Shown: one piece after another, positions 59,300 through 64,000 of the stretch | Numbering within the stretch: the stretch's first letter is position 1 | Layout: each line of letters begins with the position of its first letter | Assembly (NCBI GenBank): GCA_033961575.1 | Contig: CM066730.1 | Location: 120,679,523 to 120,743,522 of the forward strand | DNA: 64,000 bases | Direction: 5' to 3' | Origin: Aselliscus stoliczkanus | Taxonomy: Eukaryota > Chordata > Mammalia > Chiroptera > Hipposideridae | Notes under the pieces: model-generated | The model's database searches: none | What the model saw: only the letters and a program-made list of their open reading frames with translations | What the model was told of the DNA's origin: nothing | Position numbers and translations under genes: made by a program

Positions 59300-59460
59300 C
59301 AGTAATATATTGATTTGTGAGCATAATTAGTTCCGGAAACAAACTACTCATTTTGTAAAACATCCATCGTTTACCACGTTAAAATGTATTAGAAATGTTT
59401 GCTCGTCTTGCGGAACACTTGCAAACCATGTTATTCTGCAATACAAAATTTTACTGTAAT
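59300..59460 (+). mobile_element. Possible Tc/mariner-type nonautonomous fragment
   Basis: AGTAATATATTGATTTGTGAGCATAATTAGTTCCGGAAACAAACTACTC...TTGCTCGTCTTGCGGAACACTTGCAAACC resembles a widespread mammalian repeat ('taatacctcgatttgcgagcataattcgttccggaaacatgctcg') that I associate with Tc/mariner elements. One end is lost. Confidence 0.45.
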
Positions 59461-61637
59461 TGGCTTGAGATTTGTCCTTTCCATCTGAGGTATATTTCTT
59501 TCTTTCAACCATAATATGTGTCTGCATTATGTCTCAAATATTACCTCTTTTCCATTTTTATATAACTCCCTTTCTGTTCTAGTTCTATCCTCAATATTAA
59601 TTAGAAAATTTTAAAAGAAGCTGCCTTTTTTTAAATTATTTAAGCTCTCCTACTGTCTCTAGGGAGTTGAAACTGCTCTTCCAATTACAAATTCCTCTTC
59701 AGCTGCATCTATCTCATGTGATTAATAAATAGCATCAATGAATATTCATTCCAATTCTATTTTCCATGGCTATATTTCTGTTCATTTTAATTTCATGATA
59801 TTATTTCCTGATTCATATTGCAATTGTCATCCTTGATTTTCTTAAATATATTTATCATGCTTATTTAAAAGTTTTCATCCATCAGCTGTAATAACTCATT
59901 TTGAAATGATAAATGTTATTCAGTTGTGGCCTTTTTATAGTAGGTGTGCTCCTCAGATGTCTAGTCATTTGACCTGTGAATTCATGGTCCCCTAGAGTTG
60001 TAGATACTCTGATAAATATTCCTCTAGAGGGCTTTCTACTGTCAGGGAGAAGCAGTATGGAAAGGAAACAGTCACCCAGCAGCCCTGGGGGTGTGTGGTG
60101 AGGAGAGGAAGGCCCAGATTTTAATGAAATGTATTAGGTCAATGACATGGTATTTTATATATGATACTTTTACATACAGAGGTAGATTCATGGTGATGCT
60201 AATGAAGCTTATGCTTCACTCATCTCAGCGTGACCAGGGTATCCACAGGACCTGAAGTTAATTTTGTACTTCTAATTTTATATGCATTTTCTTTATAAGA
60301 TTCTTCAAATGTTAATGTTTCAGGTGCAGTAAAAACTTGAAGTTTTCTCTACTTGAATGGCAGTAAGATCATCATATTCTGTAGCATCCTGTCCAACTGT
60401 AAGTAAGATTTTTAATTTATGCTACTGCTTTTTCTCATTGACTTGTGTTATTCTCAATTATGTTATACATGGATTTGTGAGAAGCAGCGCTTTATTTTGC
60501 CAACCAAACATTGTAGAGCATGCACACTGACAGAGAATATTGGAGAAAGAGACCAAAAAGGAACATAGAAGTAAAATTTGACAGGTTTGTTTTCCCCTCA
60601 AATGGTGTCTCCCTGAATATATACAAATAATTATGAGTATCACAATTAATTTAACTATCTGATTTAATCAAAAATTTTAGATGACTATAAAAACAGTGAA
60701 GACTAAAAAGACTGGGTACTCTAAGGCTTGAGTATCATCACACATGCATTTGCATAGTTTGTGTTCATGAAAGGACACAGTGGTGTTCTGTATGCTTCCA
60801 TTAATTTTAGTGCTTTAGATGGCTTGCTTTTGTGTGAATATAGGTTGCTATAATTTTAGAAGGAAAATATTGCCAAATATTGAAAACACAACTGCTCTTC
60901 TTTTGTAAATATCAACTCTTCCTAATGTTAACAAAAAAGTATACAAATATACTTTAGAAATTAAGGGGCAAAGGAGGGTTGTTAAATATGTTGAAGAAAA
61001 ACTAATGACTAATTCATTAGATTCAGAAATGCTTTAGAGGTGGGTAAAGTGGAAAGTCGAGTTCATCTTGACATAGCCTAAGGAATCAATACAGGAAAGC
61101 AATACAGTGGAACTTTTAAGAAAGAAAAAAAATTGGTATTGGGGAATAGAGCAGTAAAAATCAAGGAAGTATTGAGAAGAGTGCTATTTTATAGTGGGGA
61201 AAAACACTTGTCATAAACATTAGGTAATAACAAATGTGTTAGAAGTGAATTCTCATTACCGAATATTTGATTTGTGAATGCAAATTTTAAAACCTTTCTT
61301 ATTCCAAACCACCAAATAATGAACCAACACTCTATGGGCAATATATGGAATATGGGCAATGTGGATGTGTGCAGTCTCTAACCAACCATGAATATAAGCT
61401 GTGCCAAACTGATTGGTTCTAGGCCATCAAAGAAATAAATCAACACCAGTAAGGAAACACAATGGCCTGTCCATAAGGCAGAAACCTTAGGTTTCATTTA
61501 TGCATGATTGGATGCAATGAATAAATATGTTTCAGCCAAGCAATATATTGAACACGTTGTATAATATCCATGAAAAAACATTTCTAGTGAGATAAAAGTA
61601 TGATATAACTGATTGAGGGGCATAACTAAATAGAATA
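59461..61637. other. Intergenic sequence, no feature recognised
   Basis: About 2.2 kb without a recognisable repeat family or coding frame. Confidence 0.45.
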
Positions 61638-61692
61638 ACAGAATTTAAATAATTAACAATTTTGAATAAATTGTTAATTATTTAAATTCTGT
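61638..61692. repeat. Perfect 25-bp inverted repeat with 5-nt loop
   Basis: The arms at 61638-61662 and 61668-61692 are exact reverse complements. The left arm starts ACAGAATTTAAATAATTAAC and the loop is TGAAT. It is not a simple AT dinucleotide repeat: each arm contains mixed-order sequence with C and G at matching positions. Confidence 0.95.
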
Positions 61693-62491
61693 ACCCCCTT
61701 GGTAAGGAAGATTTCATATGCTACATTTTATAAATGGATATACGGAGGCACAGTTAACATATGAGAGCAAGCCACTTACATAGTAAATTATGGATAAGGA
61801 TATAGACAACAAGTCTCCTCACTTCGAAGTTTGTTTTCTGTCATACCAAATTGACAGAGTATTATAGAAGCCTGAACACGGGAATCCATATTTGATGATA
61901 ATCCAATATCAAAAAATATATTTCACATTTCTCCTATTTTTTCATTAAAATGTTTCTTTTGAAAATTTTCAACATTATTCATGGCAAAGTCAACTAGATC
62001 TTTGTTTTAGTCAAGAATGCCTGGCACATACAATTTTTGTCCTAGAGGAATCTTGAGATGACTATGCTCTTCCTTCTACCATCTCTCCATTATGGCTCCA
62101 CAACAATATCATTTGTTTCTTTTTTTGTATATGACCAAGATATAAACAGAACAGTAACTGTCAAGTGCATACAATTCCTAATTCTAAATCTGTTCCCATT
62201 CTCATTAAAATTTGAGCTCTTATAGTATTTCAGAATCCAGTTATTTGCAGGGTAGAGAAACTAGAAAGGTAGCCTCTATTCATGACAAACACAAAAATGT
62301 ATGGTGGCAAACTGAGTATACTAGTTACCTCATTTCCAAACAAAAGTGTTGAGACATCCCATGTTTCTTTTCAAATGGAGCATTTGTATGTTTGTTTGTT
62401 TGTTTTTGCTTCCCTTGATATTGATGTTTATATATAGCCATGAAAGTTAGCATAAAAAAAAAAAAAAGAGCAATAAAAAGGATACAAGTAA
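61693..62491. other. Intergenic sequence, no feature recognised
   Basis: A (TTTG)n run lies at about 62389-62406. Nothing else recognised. Confidence 0.5.
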
Positions 62492-62596
62492 GGCCAGCCA
62501 AGTGGCATGGTGGTTAAGCGCTGGCTTGGGAAGCCAGCAGCCCAGGTTTGGGTCCCACATATGAGGGCTAGTGACACTGCCCTCAAAAAAAAAAAA
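62492..62596 (+). mobile_element. Short tRNA-derived SINE (copy H)
   Basis: GGCCAGCCAAGTGGCATGGTGGTTAAGCGCTGGCTTGGGAAGCC, mutated B-box region GGTTTGGGTCC, CACATATGAGGGCTAGTGACACTGCCCTC, then 12 A. The target-site duplication GATACAAGTAA is perfect over 11 bp (62481-62491 and 62597-62607). Confidence 0.9.
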
Positions 62597-62607
62597 GATA
62601 CAAGTAA

Positions 62608-64000
62608 GCAAAATGAATTTTTTTTTGACATGTCTTAAAAAAATCTATGTTTTTATGACTAGAGAACATAATGGATTATTTTGAATGTATGCGTACATCT
62701 TTCTGAAAAAATAGATTTTTTAATGGATGCCAATTGGTGATTTGGTTATGACATTAGAAATCAACTTAATGAGTACTTGTTCTGCTATGTAATAATTTCT
62801 TTAAAATGTTTATTAGTGTAAAGTAAATGTATTCATTGATGTATGATATTAAATATTTAAATACTGAAGGGCAAGATATCAGGATAAAATTATAGTTACT
62901 AGAAGTACAGTTTATGGATATAGTTTCTACTATAGAGTTCACCATATAGTTAAGTTTGAAGAAAAGAAAAAAGTTATATTAGTGTCTGTTTTAAAGTTGT
63001 GCTGGAAAGTATTACCAGCCTAACATGATTAGTTATTCATAAGAGTAGATATTTGGTTAATTGCTCATTTGCCAATGTGTTGTGTTAGACCCAGGGCAGT
63101 TATCACAGTTAAGTTTCTGCTTGTTTATTTAGATGTTGTATACCAGCTTGTGCAAAATGTTGAGTGGTTTTTCATTCAGGCACTTGCTTTAGCTAGTGTA
63201 AGATAACACCTCATCTAATTATCAAAGAACAAGAATCAGCAACTATTTGGTAACTGAGAAATTGTAGACTCTAGGTATTCAGATAATGTAACCTTGGCTT
63301 CCCTGCACTTTAAGTTTTTGTTTCTTTTTCCCCAAAAAGTTTTGTTGTGAGAAGTAACATTCATGAAGTTTTTCCTAAGTCATATGCAGTTTCTTCACTT
63401 TTTTATGCCATGATATTTATCTTAAATCATGTCAATTCATCAGAGATTTTGCTTATCTAGATTAAATTATTTTGAATTTTTAAGAAATGTTCTTTACTGA
63501 ATGTCACCATGTAATCACAGGGTTATGGTATGTTGACAAAAATGTAATTATTTACATAATTCAATGCTGTACCCCTCATGAGGATCAAACATTTTTTAAC
63601 TTGTTTGATTTTCTTATGAATATGATTTTTTAAACATTGCACAGATTTGCTTGTGTTCTGTCCTCTTAATTACCCACCTGTAGAATGCAGTTCCATGCCT
63701 GCTCCCCTGAGCCTGTTGTATGGGTCCTGCAGCTCCACTTAGATATACTAGTCATTTCCCTCCTTATCAAGTCTAAATGACCTGTGCTAGTCATTTTGTG
63801 ACTTAACCTTAATTATTGGCCTAAGGCTCAATAGGGAGGAAGGCTCAAATTGAATGTTGTAGCAATTGCACTGGTACCTTGCGCCTGGGGCTATCCATGT
63901 TATCTCCACAACTAGTTATGAGTTTTTTTGTTACCAGCCAGCTGGCAGACAAGCCAGTTCCAAAATCCCATTCCATCATCTTCATTCTCACACCATGGTT
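62608..64000. other. Intergenic sequence, no feature recognised
   Basis: About 1.4 kb of AT-rich DNA, less AT-rich after about 63650. No repeat, gene or RNA recognised. Confidence 0.5.

Overview
The window is vertebrate nuclear DNA from a placental mammal, most probably a bat (Chiroptera). The AT-rich background carries mammal-wide ancient repeats (MIR, MLT1- and MLT2-type LTRs, old L1s, hAT-Charlie elements). The lineage clue is a young, GC-rich, tRNA-headed SINE of about 460 bp. Its 3' body (CCACAACTAAAAACTGAAG..., ending CCCCAATAAAATCTTTAAAA) resembles the VES/MEG-type SINEs of microbats. hAT elements with a CAGGGGTC(A/G)GCAAAC terminus fit the same reading. The order and family are inferred from recalled repeat families; no database was searched.

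I found no protein-coding gene, tRNA gene, rRNA or other functional RNA gene that I can support. The open frames present are L1 ORF1/ORF2 remnants, mariner and possibly pogo/Tigger transposase remnants, antisense shadows of the SINE, or microsatellite readthrough. The window reads as an intergenic or deep-intronic gene desert; very long introns cannot be excluded.

Layout. 0.5-4.2 kb: a minus-strand L1 lacking most of ORF2, with a SINE in its 5' UTR. 6.9-7.4 kb: SINE. 8.6-13.6 kb: old DNA transposon, MIR, MLT1 LTR and L1 fragments. 16.2-23.4 kb: MLT1 LTR split by a 1.1-kb insert, then three L1 fragments. 25.4-28.7 kb: decayed L1 with ORF2 and 3' UTR, followed by a SINE and a 200-bp purine tract. 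30.5-31.2 kb: two short retrocopies. 33.7-37.4 kb: two MLT2-like LTRs in inverted orientation. 38.1-38.6 kb: an older SINE copy. 38.6-43.0 kb: the longest stretch with no repeat I recognise. 43.8-52.4 kb: ERV LTR fragments, MIRs and hAT elements. 54.0-57.8 kb: possible pogo-like transposase remnant, L1 3' end and a palindromic mariner. 59-62.6 kb: small retrocopy, perfect 25-bp palindrome and a short SINE.

Nothing here amounts to a new gene system. The most informative structures are the eight SINE copies, which show how a short tRNA-only SINE and a long VES-tailed SINE are related; the mariner whose two outer ends are the same terminus; the hAT family with doubled termini; the inverted LTR pair; two small unidentified retrocopies with target-site duplications; and the perfect hairpin at 61.6 kb.
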